Source of the DNA: Halomonas alkaliantarctica
Lineage (GTDB): Bacteria > Pseudomonadota > Gammaproteobacteria > Pseudomonadales > Halomonadaceae
DNA: 64,000 nucleotides
Reading direction: 5' to 3'
Assembly (NCBI RefSeq): GCF_029854215.1
Contig: NZ_CP122961.1
Coordinates: forward strand, 2,046,001 to 2,110,000
Made by a program: the position numbers and the translations under genes. Shown here in pieces: positions 56,661-64,000 of this stretch. Under the pieces are notes generated by a model. That model did no database searches and was not told the origin of the DNA. It saw only the letters and a program-made list of their open reading frames with translations. Each line of letters opens with the position of its first letter. The first letter of the stretch is position 1.

Positions 56661-56872
56661 GTTAATTTTGCGCGTCTAGGTAATTACTCGATATATAACG
56701 CCATTTTTCATAGTTAATACAGATGATCGTGATAGTAATGCTTTATAAGAGCTGTGCATATTAGCGAATCCAAGTTGCCGGATAAGGTGTTCTTAGCCTG
56801 GGCTAGCAGTACCTGGGTCAGCAGCGCCAATGAAAGAACCAAGCCTAAAAGCTGAAACAGAACGCGCAGGCA

Positions 56873-56926
56873 AAAAATAGGGCGAGGCTATCAGCACCTA
56901 ATATGGATGCTGATAGGCCTCGCCCA
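56873..56926 (-). terminator. Strong intrinsic terminator of the ATP-grasp gene (minus strand)
   Basis: A stem of about 16-17 bp with one bulge pairs 56881-56897 (begins GGGCGAGG) with 56909-56926 (ends CCTCGCCC). On the minus strand it is followed by a run of six T residues. Confidence 0.85.
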
Positions 56927-56954
56927 GAGATAAGCGTATTGCGTTGGTGAATGT

Positions 56955-58262
56955 CTAGACGTAGAAATCCAGATCTTCTTGCGCTTTCAGTAGATCACGC
57001 ATCTTGATGGGATCGTCACCAAAGAAGAAGATTAGGCCCCAGTGAGTCCCGTAGGCTGACCGGTCAGGCACTGTCTCTTCTGCCGGTGCGACCAGTTCGT
57101 GTGACTCAAAGTACGGGTGATTAATCGTTTCTTCGGGCATTTCCAGCTTGCTGACAACCCGACGGCGTGGATAAACACCGAAACAGCCTGCGTAGCCCTT
57201 CGCATCAACCACTTCGCGCGGGAAGAATGCTGCCACTTCCTCTTTCGTGCTTTTTGGGTCGAACACCAGCATCGACGCTTGATAGGCGTTGAAACCGTAG
57301 GCTCTTTCGATCAGTTCGAAAGCTTTGAAACCGGGCGGGCGATAAGCAACTTCGCCAAAGTACATCTCACCGTCGCCCGTAACGAAGTACTCTGGGTGAA
57401 TCAAGCCAAACTGGATGTCGAAGGTCTTGATCAACAGCTCGATCTGCTTGGTAATCGCATTGCGCCAGCTCTCAAGCTCCTGGGTAGCAGGCACGAACAC
57501 CGAGTAGCCTAGCGTGACGTATTCTGAAATATTCAGGAACTGAATTTTGCCATCGTGGATCCAGGCTTCAACGGCAAACTCCCAACCGCTCAAGTGGCTT
57601 TCCATCAGCAGCGGATATTCTTCATCAGGAATATTATCTATTTCTTCAATTGAGCGAATCATCCGGTGGCCGAGACAGCCTGCTTTGTCGAAGGCCTTAA
57701 CGTGAATCGGGTCATCCGGATCACCGTCCAGCTTGAGCAACGTCTGGTTGACGCGCTTCATAAAGCGAACGATGTCTTCTTTCTCATGCGCCTCTTCAAA
57801 GATTCCGACGCGGATACCGCCAAGCTGGGCACGGCGCTTCATCAAGGCTTTGTCACGGAACAAAATTGACTGACCGTACATGCGCGGGCTGTCGAGAAGC
57901 ACGGAGTTGATCGCACCAGACCACTCAACGGTTTCTTCAAACAGAGGGATGGCGACGTCTACGCCTTCCTCCTTCAGCCTTACAGCGATCTCCATGGAAC
58001 GATCATTCAAGCGAATAAAATCCCATGGGATGAAAGGTATGTTGTTTGCAGCACAGAAATCTGCAGCCCATTCGGGGGCAACGACAATATAACGACGGTC
58101 AAACTTTTGCGCCGCCTTAATCGCGTTAACACTCCATCCAAGTAAGGCAATGTAACCTTTGTTGGGATCTTTAGGCGTTTCGGTTCCTTTCACCGAGTCC
58201 ATTTCTGGATCACGCCAAGCCATTACTGCTTCGGGTAATTGCTTTTCAGATGTTATCGACAT
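56955..58262 (-). CDS. Orphan ATP-grasp domain protein (carboxylate-amine ligase-like)
   Basis: The 435-residue protein shows a preATP-grasp Rossmann part (about 35-130, IALLGWSVNAIKAAQKF) and an ATP-grasp core with HVKAFDKAGCLGHRMI near residue 188, YPLLMESHLSGWEFAVEAWI near 218 and metal-site-like YFGEVAYRPPGFKAFELIER near 305. It resembles PurK/L-amino-acid-ligase-like enzymes that activate a carboxylate and join it to an amine, but the substrate is unknown. The usual E-x-N-x-R-P of ATP-grasp metal sites reads E-V-A-Y-R-P. It is monocistronic with its own promoter region and terminator. AAGGAGT precedes the ATG. Confidence 0.7.
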   Translation of the reverse strand: MSITSEKQLPEAVMAWRDPEMDSVKGTETPKDPNKGYIALLGWSVNAIKAAQKFDRRYIVVAPEWAADFCAANNIPFIPWDFIRLNDRSMEIAVRLKEEGVDVAIPLFEETVEWSGAINSVLLDSPRMYGQSILFRDKALMKRRAQLGGIRVGIFEEAHEKEDIVRFMKRVNQTLLKLDGDPDDPIHVKAFDKAGCLGHRMIRSIEEIDNIPDEEYPLLMESHLSGWEFAVEAWIHDGKIQFLNISEYVTLGYSVFVPATQELESWRNAITKQIELLIKTFDIQFGLIHPEYFVTGDGEMYFGEVAYRPPGFKAFELIERAYGFNAYQASMLVFDPKSTKEEVAAFFPREVVDAKGYAGCFGVYPRRRVVSKLEMPEETINHPYFESHELVAPAEETVPDRSAYGTHWGLIFFFGDDPIKMRDLLKAQEDLDFYV

Positions 58263-58433
58263 TTGATGTACTCCTTGCTGATTAACCCAAATTGACTAGG
58301 CTGAGATTTGAGCGCACCAAGTGAGCTAAGCCGCAGTCGGTGATGTTCAGAAAGATTGAGTCAGCCAGCATTAGGGAATTTTTTAGCGCACCCGTCGTAA
58401 CTAAGCTAGTCGATACGGTTACAAATGGCAATT

Positions 58434-58465
58434 AAACTGTAGAGTTTCTGTTAAATTACTGTAGA
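58434..58465. repeat. Direct repeat ACTGTAGA, two copies 22 bp apart
   Basis: ACTGTAGA at 58436-58443 and 58458-58465, spaced by about two helical turns; the first is also within a small palindrome (AAACT 58434-58438, AGTTT 58443-58447). It could be a regulator site about 175 bp upstream of the ATP-grasp start. Weak evidence. Confidence 0.35.
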
Positions 58466-58530
58466 AGTTATCTCTCTGAAAGATGGGGATAAATTCTACC
58501 GTCTGTTGATTAACACGAGGTCTATACATT

Positions 58531-58572
58531 GAAAAAAATTCAGGGGATCGAGCCTATGCTTGCGAATCCCCC
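58531..58572 (-). terminator. Terminator of the EEP phosphodiesterase gene (minus strand)
   Basis: GGGGAT and ATCCCC arms (58543-58548 and 58566-58571) with additional weak pairing, followed on the minus strand by seven T residues (58532-58538 on the plus strand are A). It lies just after the stop of the minus-strand gene. Confidence 0.6.
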
Positions 58573-58585
58573 TCTGGACTTTTAA

Positions 58586-59707
58586 TTAACGTCCATCATG
58601 CTCAGCGGCGTCTTCGGCACCCTCTTCGACCATCTCCTGGGCTTCCTGCTCCTCCTCTGCTGAAGCCTCAGGCTTTCCGTGATCTTTACGCCCAATGGTG
58701 AGCGTTGTGGAGAGGCCAAAGTGATCCGAGCCTTCTACCTCCACCCTGTCGATATCAATCAGGTGGAAGCCGTCAGAAACGAATAGGTGATCAATCGGGT
58801 AGCGCCACCAGGGGTATTCCGCGTGGTAGGTGCTAAGCAACCGCCGACCACGACGAGGGTCTTTCAGATCGCTTAAGTCGGCAAAAAGATTGGTAGTGTC
58901 GGACCAAGCAACATCATTAAAATCCCCGGTAACAATCCAACGGTTGTCCGGGTCTTTTTCAACATGGCGAGCAATAAGCATAAGCTCTGCATCGCGCTCA
59001 CGGCTGTCCCGCCGCTCTTCCTCACTGCTAACTTTCCTCTCTTCCAGCCCTGGCGGAACCGGGTGGGCACCCACAAAGCGCACTGGCCCAATGCCTGGCG
59101 CGTCAAGCGTTGCGAAAACCGACGGCCGACGCTCAGAAACCAAGTACTTAACCTCCTGCTCCAGCAACGGAATCCGGGACCACAGCATTATCCCTAGACC
59201 CTCGCCACGAATCTCCCCGACCCCGTGAGAGTACTCCTCATCAAGCGCTGACAGCCCGTCTTCCCAGGCACTATCGACTTCGATTAGTAGCACTAGATCG
59301 GGATCCTCACGCCGAATCATCGACAGCACTTCTTCGAAATGATCATTCGAGTAGGTAACATTCGCGGTCAGCACTTTTATCGTCGTCTGATTTTCGCCGG
59401 GTTCTACCTCGGCAGTGGGTACTTCGGTCGCCCAAACGGAGGTAAATGGCAGGATGTGCATTAAGTGCCAACCTGCTATGGCAAGGATCACCACGCCCCA
59501 CATGGCGTGCTCTTTGTGTGGGCGTTGAAGCCAAGCATGCAGGCCAAGAAGCAACACAGGTACGGCCAATAATCCCGTCAACTGAAGCCGTGGAAAATCC
59601 CACAGCCTGATCCACCACTGACCGCTGGGTATGAGCGGCAGCAAGGCCACCACAACCATCAAGAGCACTAACAACCGGATGACCCAGAGAAGGAGCTTTA
59701 ACAACAT
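58586..59707 (-). CDS. Membrane-anchored endonuclease/exonuclease/phosphatase (EEP) family protein
   Basis: Starting at the ATG at 59707 (GAGAGG upstream) the product is 373 residues: three hydrophobic helices (about 1-95), then an EEP domain with VLTANVTYSN near residue 128, LVLLIEVDSAW near 155, GDFNDVAWSDTT near 268 and the C-terminal SDHFGLSTTL with the catalytic His. The C-terminal tail is very acidic (EEEQEAQEMVEEGAEDAAEH). A phosphodiesterase acting outside the membrane is inferred. The long acidic end suits a halophile. Confidence 0.82.
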   Translation of the reverse strand: MLLKLLLWVIRLLVLLMVVVALLPLIPSGQWWIRLWDFPRLQLTGLLAVPVLLLGLHAWLQRPHKEHAMWGVVILAIAGWHLMHILPFTSVWATEVPTAEVEPGENQTTIKVLTANVTYSNDHFEEVLSMIRREDPDLVLLIEVDSAWEDGLSALDEEYSHGVGEIRGEGLGIMLWSRIPLLEQEVKYLVSERRPSVFATLDAPGIGPVRFVGAHPVPPGLEERKVSSEEERRDSRERDAELMLIARHVEKDPDNRWIVTGDFNDVAWSDTTNLFADLSDLKDPRRGRRLLSTYHAEYPWWRYPIDHLFVSDGFHLIDIDRVEVEGSDHFGLSTTLTIGRKDHGKPEASAEEEQEAQEMVEEGAEDAAEHDGR

Positions 59708-59782
59708 GAAACCTCTCAAATGCGGCAACGGTAACCAGGAGAGTCCCAGTTATACCGGCCTAGATTGCCGCAAGCATTGTGA

Positions 59783-59914
59783 CAATTTAAGCATACCCTC
59801 CGCTGGATAGCTGTATTACGCATCCTGGTAGGGCTTGTAATAATCGTGCTGTTCCTAACAGGCACCATTGGGGTCTGGAGTGGGATCGGCGTGCTGCTGT
59901 TAGCCAAGTGTTGA
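59783..59914 (+). pseudogene. Truncated DUF2892-like membrane protein remnant
   Basis: An open frame without ATG encodes HTLRWIAVLRILVGLVIIVL and then FLTGTIGVWSGIGVLLLAKC before TGA. The LRIxVGL...LTGTIG...W...IG pattern is that of DUF2892 inner-membrane proteins, but the start and the C-terminal part (normally ATGLFGxCPLY) are missing. Probably a decayed gene. Confidence 0.45.
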
Positions 59915-59992
59915 CCAACTGGTGCTTAGCGACCTATCTCAGTTATTCTACACGCGGTGCTTGCGTTTCATGACTGAAGGATAGACGTATCT

Positions 59993-60934
59993 ATGTTGGG
60001 ATTCCTGCAGGGATTTTCCTATGGCCTGTTTATGACCTGCCTGCCCTGGCTACTGGTCGGCCTCTTCAATCCTGGTCTGGCGCTTGCAGTCACGGCTCCC
60101 AATCGTCTCCAGGTGATCGCCCGCTATTGCCTGGTGGTCCCCTTTATCAGCATGCTGCTGTGGCTGACCTCCCTGTGGGGTGGTTTCAGCCCCAGCTTGT
60201 TTGGCTGGCTTGCGGGCATCGTCGCCATTCCTGTAGCGCTCCCCATAGAGCGAACACTGCGCGGCTGGCTGGCCCGCCGCCGTGAGCGTCGCCGTGAGGC
60301 TCAACGGCAGGCCGAAGCAAATCAACGCCGTGCTCAGGAAGAGCGTAACGCCTATGAAACGGGCGTGTCGGTGCTCGACCCTGCCAGACCACCGGTGGGG
60401 GCCAACGATCTAGTCTTGGCCATGTGTCGAGCCAAGCAGAGCCTGCTCGACGTGCACCGCCCGGATCTGGCGATCCTGACAGACCGCCTTTATAGCCGCT
60501 ACCGGCATGTGATGGACGTACTGGGCGAGCGATTCCACACTGGCGAGCTGGCCTTCGAGCGCTCACAAGGCCTCGTCACTCAAGTCTGTTTTGGCGCGGT
60601 AGATACGCTGACGACCATGGCCTCCCAGGCGCGAGGGGTGGTTAGCGTGGACGGTAATTACGTGCGAGGTCGACTGGAGCGGGACGGCAAACGGCTAAGC
60701 GATGAAGAGCGAGCAGCCCTTGTGCGGCGCCTTGATCTGCTAGTTGAGACCGAACATCGGCTGAATAAGCTCTCTGCCCGCATCGAATCAGCCCTAACCG
60801 TGCTCGACGATACCGCCGTTTCCATGGCGCGCATTGAAACGGCTCGCCCACAGGCATCGGTCACCACGGATAAAGCGCTGGAGGATCTGCGCCGCTTCGT
60901 CGAAGGCGCGGACCGTTATGCGCGCAAAGATTAA
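59993..60934 (+). CDS. Hypothetical membrane protein upstream of telA
   Basis: The 313-residue protein has two or three N-terminal hydrophobic segments (about 5-32 and 42-85) followed by an Arg/Glu/Gln-rich basic helical region (about 87-125) and a cytoplasmic helical domain. I see no named family; position directly upstream of a TelA family gene recalls XpaC/TelA pairs of other bacteria, but sequence features do not prove this. GAAGGATAG precedes the ATG. Confidence 0.6.
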   Translation: MLGFLQGFSYGLFMTCLPWLLVGLFNPGLALAVTAPNRLQVIARYCLVVPFISMLLWLTSLWGGFSPSLFGWLAGIVAIPVALPIERTLRGWLARRRERRREAQRQAEANQRRAQEERNAYETGVSVLDPARPPVGANDLVLAMCRAKQSLLDVHRPDLAILTDRLYSRYRHVMDVLGERFHTGELAFERSQGLVTQVCFGAVDTLTTMASQARGVVSVDGNYVRGRLERDGKRLSDEERAALVRRLDLLVETEHRLNKLSARIESALTVLDDTAVSMARIETARPQASVTTDKALEDLRRFVEGADRYARKD

Positions 60935-60997
60935 TCCGATGACCGATGGTACTGTGCTCTTTTCACAACGGTTATTTTAATAGCTCAGGAGATGTCC

Positions 60998-62176
60998 ATG
61001 GCTCAGCAATCCGATGACAAACGTCGCCTCTCCCTGCCGCCGGTGGACGAGATCGCTGACCAGTTGGGAGCTAACCCCGATGAGCGCGACATCGACCCTG
61101 AGCTTGAGGCGATGGCCGACCGCTTTGTCGAAGATATTCTCGCCGAGGGAGACGAAGCATCGGTGGTTCGCCAGCGGCATGCCGTGGATGAAATGGGGCT
61201 TGAATTGCAGCAACAGGCCGCCCATCGCAGTGCCATGCTGCAGACGCCGCTGCGCAAGTTGGCCCACCAGGGCGACGAAGGCGGGCCGGTCGCCAAAGCA
61301 CTAACCGATCTGCGCGGACGCATGGAGGGGCTCGACCCCGCTCGCCATCGCTTGGCGCCGACTACGCTGGATCGCGTGCTGGCGGTCATTCCCGGCCTTG
61401 ATAGCCGTCTACAGCGGTATTTTCGTAAGTTCGAGAATACCCAGCAGGCCCTAGACGCGATCATCGCGGATCTCGAAGGCGGTCGCGACATGCTGCATCG
61501 CGACAACCTCACCCTCAACGATGACCAGCAAGCGTTAACTAAAATTCTTGGCGAGTTGAACCGTCAAATCGCACTGGGCCGCATGATCGATCGCCGCCTG
61601 CAGGACGAGATCGCCGCTCGCGATAGCGATGATCCAAGGCGCCACTTCCTTGAGGAAGAGCTGCTCTTTCCCCTGCGCCAACGCATTGTTGACCTTCAGC
61701 AGCAACTCGCGGTAAGTCAGCAAGGCGTGCTGGCGCTGGAGGTTATCATCCGCAACAACCGGGAATTGATGCGCGGCGTAGACAGAGCGATTAACGTCAC
61801 CGTCTCGGCGCTTACCGTCGCGGTGACGGTGGCCATGGCGATGGCTAATCAGCGCCTGGTGCTGGACCGCATCGAAGCCATCAACACCACCACGTCGCAG
61901 ATGATTGGCGGAACGGCCAAGGCCCTCCGTCAGCAAGGCGTGGACATCCAGAAGCGCGCCTCCTCCGCGATGCTCGACATGCAAGTACTTGAGGAGGCCT
62001 TCAGCGAAGTGATGGGCGCCATCGATGACCTATCGAGCTATCGGCAGGAAGCCCTGCCCCGGCTGGATGAGCAGATCGACCGCCTAGCGACCTTGGCGAA
62101 GCAGGGAAATACGTCCATCGAGCGTCTTCAAGAAGGCAGCGAGTCGCAACCAAAAGATGGTCGCGACCCCAGCTAA
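60998..62176 (+). CDS. Toxic anion resistance protein, TelA family
   Basis: The 392-residue protein is started at the second ATG (60998) because AGGAG is seven bases away; the first ATG (60992) is too close. Core motifs include FRKFENTQQALDAIIADLEG near residue 145, DLQQQLAVSQQGVLALEVII near 230 and VDRAINVTVSALTVAVTVAM near 263. TelA proteins are linked with tellurite and other stress resistance, though mechanism is unclear. It follows the membrane protein gene by 63 nt and is probably cotranscribed. Confidence 0.85.
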   Translation: MAQQSDDKRRLSLPPVDEIADQLGANPDERDIDPELEAMADRFVEDILAEGDEASVVRQRHAVDEMGLELQQQAAHRSAMLQTPLRKLAHQGDEGGPVAKALTDLRGRMEGLDPARHRLAPTTLDRVLAVIPGLDSRLQRYFRKFENTQQALDAIIADLEGGRDMLHRDNLTLNDDQQALTKILGELNRQIALGRMIDRRLQDEIAARDSDDPRRHFLEEELLFPLRQRIVDLQQQLAVSQQGVLALEVIIRNNRELMRGVDRAINVTVSALTVAVTVAMAMANQRLVLDRIEAINTTTSQMIGGTAKALRQQGVDIQKRASSAMLDMQVLEEAFSEVMGAIDDLSSYRQEALPRLDEQIDRLATLAKQGNTSIERLQEGSESQPKDGRDPS

Positions 62177-62213
62177 CGGTTCAGGCTTTTCCAAGTGAAG
62201 CGCATGGGTAGTT

Positions 62214-62262
62214 TATGAGCTAGTTGTATGAGCTAGTTGTATGAGCTAGTTGTATGAGCTAG
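62214..62262 (+). repeat. 13-bp tandem repeat after telA
   Basis: Unit TATGAGCTAGTTG repeats 3.8 times (62214-62226, 62227-62239, 62240-62252, partial 62253-62262). Contains stop codons and no ORF. It lies between convergent telA and the coiled-coil gene. Confidence 0.85.
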
Positions 62263-62271
62263 CCGAATAAG

Positions 62272-62559
62272 CTACTTGAAACGAGAAGAGGCATCCTGGA
62301 AGGCTTTACGCATCAACTCCCATGAGTCTTCCATACCTTGACGGACAGACTCCCAGGCCGCTTCGCTGGCATGCTGAAGCTCGTCAAGCCTTTGCTGGGT
62401 CTCCGCCTGGCGCTTCTTGAGCCGTTCGATATCCTCCTGGTACTTCACCCTCGCCTCGTCACTCGCCTGACGAGCCTTGGCGGTCAGCCTATCGATATCA
62501 GCATTCCACTCATCGAGCCTGGCTTTCATTTCCTCAACGAATTCATCACGTTGTTTCAT
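62272..62559 (-). CDS. sll1863-like coiled-coil stress protein
   Basis: The 95-residue protein begins MKQRDEFVEEMKARLDEWNA at the ATG at 62559 (GGGGAGGT upstream) and consists almost entirely of a helical coiled coil ending FQDASSRFK. This closely matches the pattern of the sll1863 stress-response family (MKxRDxYVEKMKAxLDEWNA, C-terminal FEDAxxKFK). Function unknown; often associated with stress islands. It is convergent with telA. Confidence 0.8.
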   Translation of the reverse strand: MKQRDEFVEEMKARLDEWNADIDRLTAKARQASDEARVKYQEDIERLKKRQAETQQRLDELQHASEAAWESVRQGMEDSWELMRKAFQDASSRFK

Positions 62560-62724
62560 GGTGATACCTCCCCTTGCGGTGACGGGCATGACGGGTCTTG
62601 CTGTGAATCTCTGTCGTCTACGAAGACCCTTCGGCCCCTATCGAGTATTGACCGAATCAATTTTGGTTATGTTACTCCGAATTCTCGGAGAGGCGTAACG
62701 CCTTGGCTCCTATCATGCATCGAA

Positions 62725-63630
62725 TTACGAAGGCTCCATCGCTTCACGATAGGCACGCACGTGTGCGATCAACGCCCGTAATTTAGGCGGTTGGTTACGG
62801 CGATTTGGAAAGTACAGATAAAAACCGGGGAAAGGCGGCAAGTATGGCTGCAACAACGACACGAGTTCACCGCTTTCAATCCAGGGGAGGAATGTCTCCT
62901 CCATGCCAATGGTAATACCACCCCCAGCAAGCGCCGTCCTTATCATGAGCAACATATCGTTGGTCGTGATTTTTGAGTTAACACCCACATCGAACTCTCG
63001 CCCATCTTCTGCGAACTCCCAGCGGTAAGGTGCCACGCTCGGTGCGGGCCGCCAGCCAATGCAAAGATGGTTCAATAGTTCGAAAGGCGCTTCGGGCGTG
63101 CCATGGCGTTGCAAATAACGGGGAGAGGCCACGACCACTTGGCGTTGTAGCCCAGAAAGCGGCACTGCCACCATGTCTTGCTCGATCACTTCTCCCAAAC
63201 GCACCCCGGCGTCGAACCCGGCGCCCACAATATCGAATTCTTCATCGGTGACGGTCACGTCCAACGTAATGTTGGGGTAAGCAGCGGCAAAAGTGGCAAC
63301 CAGTGGGCCTGAAAGAAATCGCTCGGCGATTGAAGTAACCGCCACCCTTAATAAACCCCGGGGTGGGCCATCATCCACAACTTCTTCCACTGCAGACGCA
63401 ATCGCCGTGAACGGCTCGGTTATCTGTGCCCTTAGCCGAACGCCCGCTTCGGTTAGGCTCACGCTGCGGGTAGAACGCTGAACCAATGCGATACCAAGAT
63501 CATCTTCCAGCCGTCGCATGCTCTGGCTAACAGCCGAGCGAGTGACGCCTAACTGGTCAGCAGCAGCACTAAAGTTTCCGGCCTGTGCGACCGCTAAAAA
63601 CACCTTCAAAAGATTGAAATCAGCACTCAT
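62725..63630 (-). CDS. LysR family transcriptional regulator
   Basis: The 301-residue regulator has an N-terminal winged helix (FLAVAQAGNFSAAADQLGVT near residue 11, RSAVSQSMRRLEDDLG near 31) and a periplasmic-binding-like effector domain from about residue 90 (PRGLLRVAVTSIAERFLSGP). It is divergent from an SDR gene, the classic LysR target arrangement. The effector is unknown. Confidence 0.92.
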   Translation of the reverse strand: MSADFNLLKVFLAVAQAGNFSAAADQLGVTRSAVSQSMRRLEDDLGIALVQRSTRSVSLTEAGVRLRAQITEPFTAIASAVEEVVDDGPPRGLLRVAVTSIAERFLSGPLVATFAAAYPNITLDVTVTDEEFDIVGAGFDAGVRLGEVIEQDMVAVPLSGLQRQVVVASPRYLQRHGTPEAPFELLNHLCIGWRPAPSVAPYRWEFAEDGREFDVGVNSKITTNDMLLMIRTALAGGGITIGMEETFLPWIESGELVSLLQPYLPPFPGFYLYFPNRRNQPPKLRALIAHVRAYREAMEPS

Positions 63631-63805
63631 TGGAAAGCATTCCTAACCAACGTGGTTAGCTTTGGGTAGCTTCTCACCATAACGATGTGTCTCTAAAGTT
63701 CTACCTAGCGTTCAGCCCGAGCGCTCAACGTTTCATTACGGGGACTATCCATAGCCCCCCCCAGAGCCCCACTTTATACCGTGACTATCTTCTAAGGAGA
63801 TTAAC

Positions 63806-64000
63806 ATGAGCAATATCCAGGGCAAGGTAATCCTCATCACCGGTGCTAGCAGCGGCATCGGTGAAGCAACCGCCCGCACGCTTGCCAGCCAGGGCGCCAG
63901 CGTCGTCCTCGGTGCACGACGCATCGATAGGCTCGAAAAGCTGGTTGCCGAAATTACCAACGACGGCGGCAAGGCAATCGCATGCGCTGTGGACGTAACT
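63806..64000 (+). CDS. SDR family oxidoreductase (partial, 5' end)
   Basis: Short-chain dehydrogenase beginning [20 protein letters not shown]; 65 codons are visible before the right edge. The TGASSGIG cofactor loop and [14 protein letters not shown] (NADP-type basic residue after beta-2) are clear. AAGGAG is seven bases before the ATG. It is probably regulated by the divergent LysR protein. Substrate unknown. Confidence 0.9.
   Translation, partial: MSNIQGKVILITGASSGIGEATARTLASQGASVVLGARRIDRLEKLVAEITNDGGKAIACAVDVT

Larger units (their letters stand above)
56469..56954. other. Intergenic region upstream of the secreted repeat protein
   Basis: This 486-nt region holds the promoter side of the secreted-protein gene, the second 13-bp motif at 56648 and, at its right end, the terminator of the ATP-grasp gene. 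No ORF is credible. Confidence 0.55.
58263..58585. other. Promoter region of the ATP-grasp gene
   Basis: This 323-nt AT-rich gap on the minus strand runs from the terminator of the EEP gene to the ATP-grasp start. It contains two direct repeats near 58434-58465. No ORF is seen. Confidence 0.55.

Noticed and set aside
59716..59907. 63-residue minus-strand ORF upstream of the EEP gene
   Set aside because: It is antisense to the DUF2892-like remnant and has no recognisable protein features.

Overview
The window reads as chromosomal DNA of a moderately halophilic gammaproteobacterium, most likely Halomonas or a close relative (Halomonadaceae). The main reasons are a complete ectABC ectoine operon, a BCCT-type compatible-solute transporter, a TusBCDE/NfuA/SufE sulfur set, GalU/TamAB/MetH/CysI proteins of gammaproteobacterial type, and a base composition that looks mid-50s percent GC by eye. 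Coding density is high. No rRNA, tRNA, CRISPR array, insertion sequence or prophage block was found. Both ends cut genes: ubiG on the left and an SDR oxidoreductase on the right.

Left part (1-21.7 kb), mostly core genome: ubiG (partial); galU with an aberrant UDP-glucose-dehydrogenase-like gene and a coiled-coil membrane protein; tamA-tamB-msrA; a c'-type cytochrome; carbonic anhydrase; glutathione reductase with a clear terminator; ectA-ectB-ectC with a sigma70-like promoter, an ectB/ectC hairpin and a strong bidirectional terminator; a DUF3833 lipoprotein; then a three-gene envelope system (retropepsin-like lipoprotein, inactive transglutaminase fused to 7 TM helices, RimK-like ATP-grasp ligase). 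It ends with zur-hisI-yidD and a convergent sufE.

Middle (21.7-47 kb): a divergent pair of tyrosine recombinase and KfrA-like DNA-binding protein, separated by two spaced inverted repeats, sits between sufE and nfuA. It is followed by metH-MATE transporter, a siroheme sulfite/nitrite reductase with DUF934, an Smr protein, a GGCT-like protein, wrbA-DUF2069, cytochrome b561, pdxH, a Pat-type lysine acetyltransferase divergent from a histone-deacetylase-family gene, an XRE-cupin regulator, tusDCBE, a Bax-inhibitor-1 protein, a gap with gene remnants and small ORFs, a 2TM potassium channel and cbpA-cbpM.

Right part (47-64 kb) looks like an accessory stress-related region: decayed gene pieces (P-type ATPase, DUF2892), a second acyl-CoA synthetase/GNAT fusion that keeps the catalytic His, a phasin-like gene with a PHA synthase, a BCCT transporter, an AraC-type regulator flanked by two copies of one 13-bp motif, a secreted repeat protein, an orphan ATP-grasp enzyme, a membrane-anchored EEP phosphodiesterase, a TelA family protein with a membrane partner, an sll1863-like coiled-coil stress protein next to a 13-bp tandem repeat, and a divergent LysR/SDR pair.

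Read together, the window is rich in osmotic and redox stress functions (ectoine, BCCT uptake, glutathione reductase, MsrA, WrbA) and in acetyl-CoA/acetylation functions (two Pat-like proteins, a deacetylase, PHA synthase). The least explained elements are the recombinase/KfrA-like pair with its palindromes, the 7TM-transglutaminase/ATP-grasp operon, the dehydrogenase lacking its catalytic Cys, and the orphan ATP-grasp gene.
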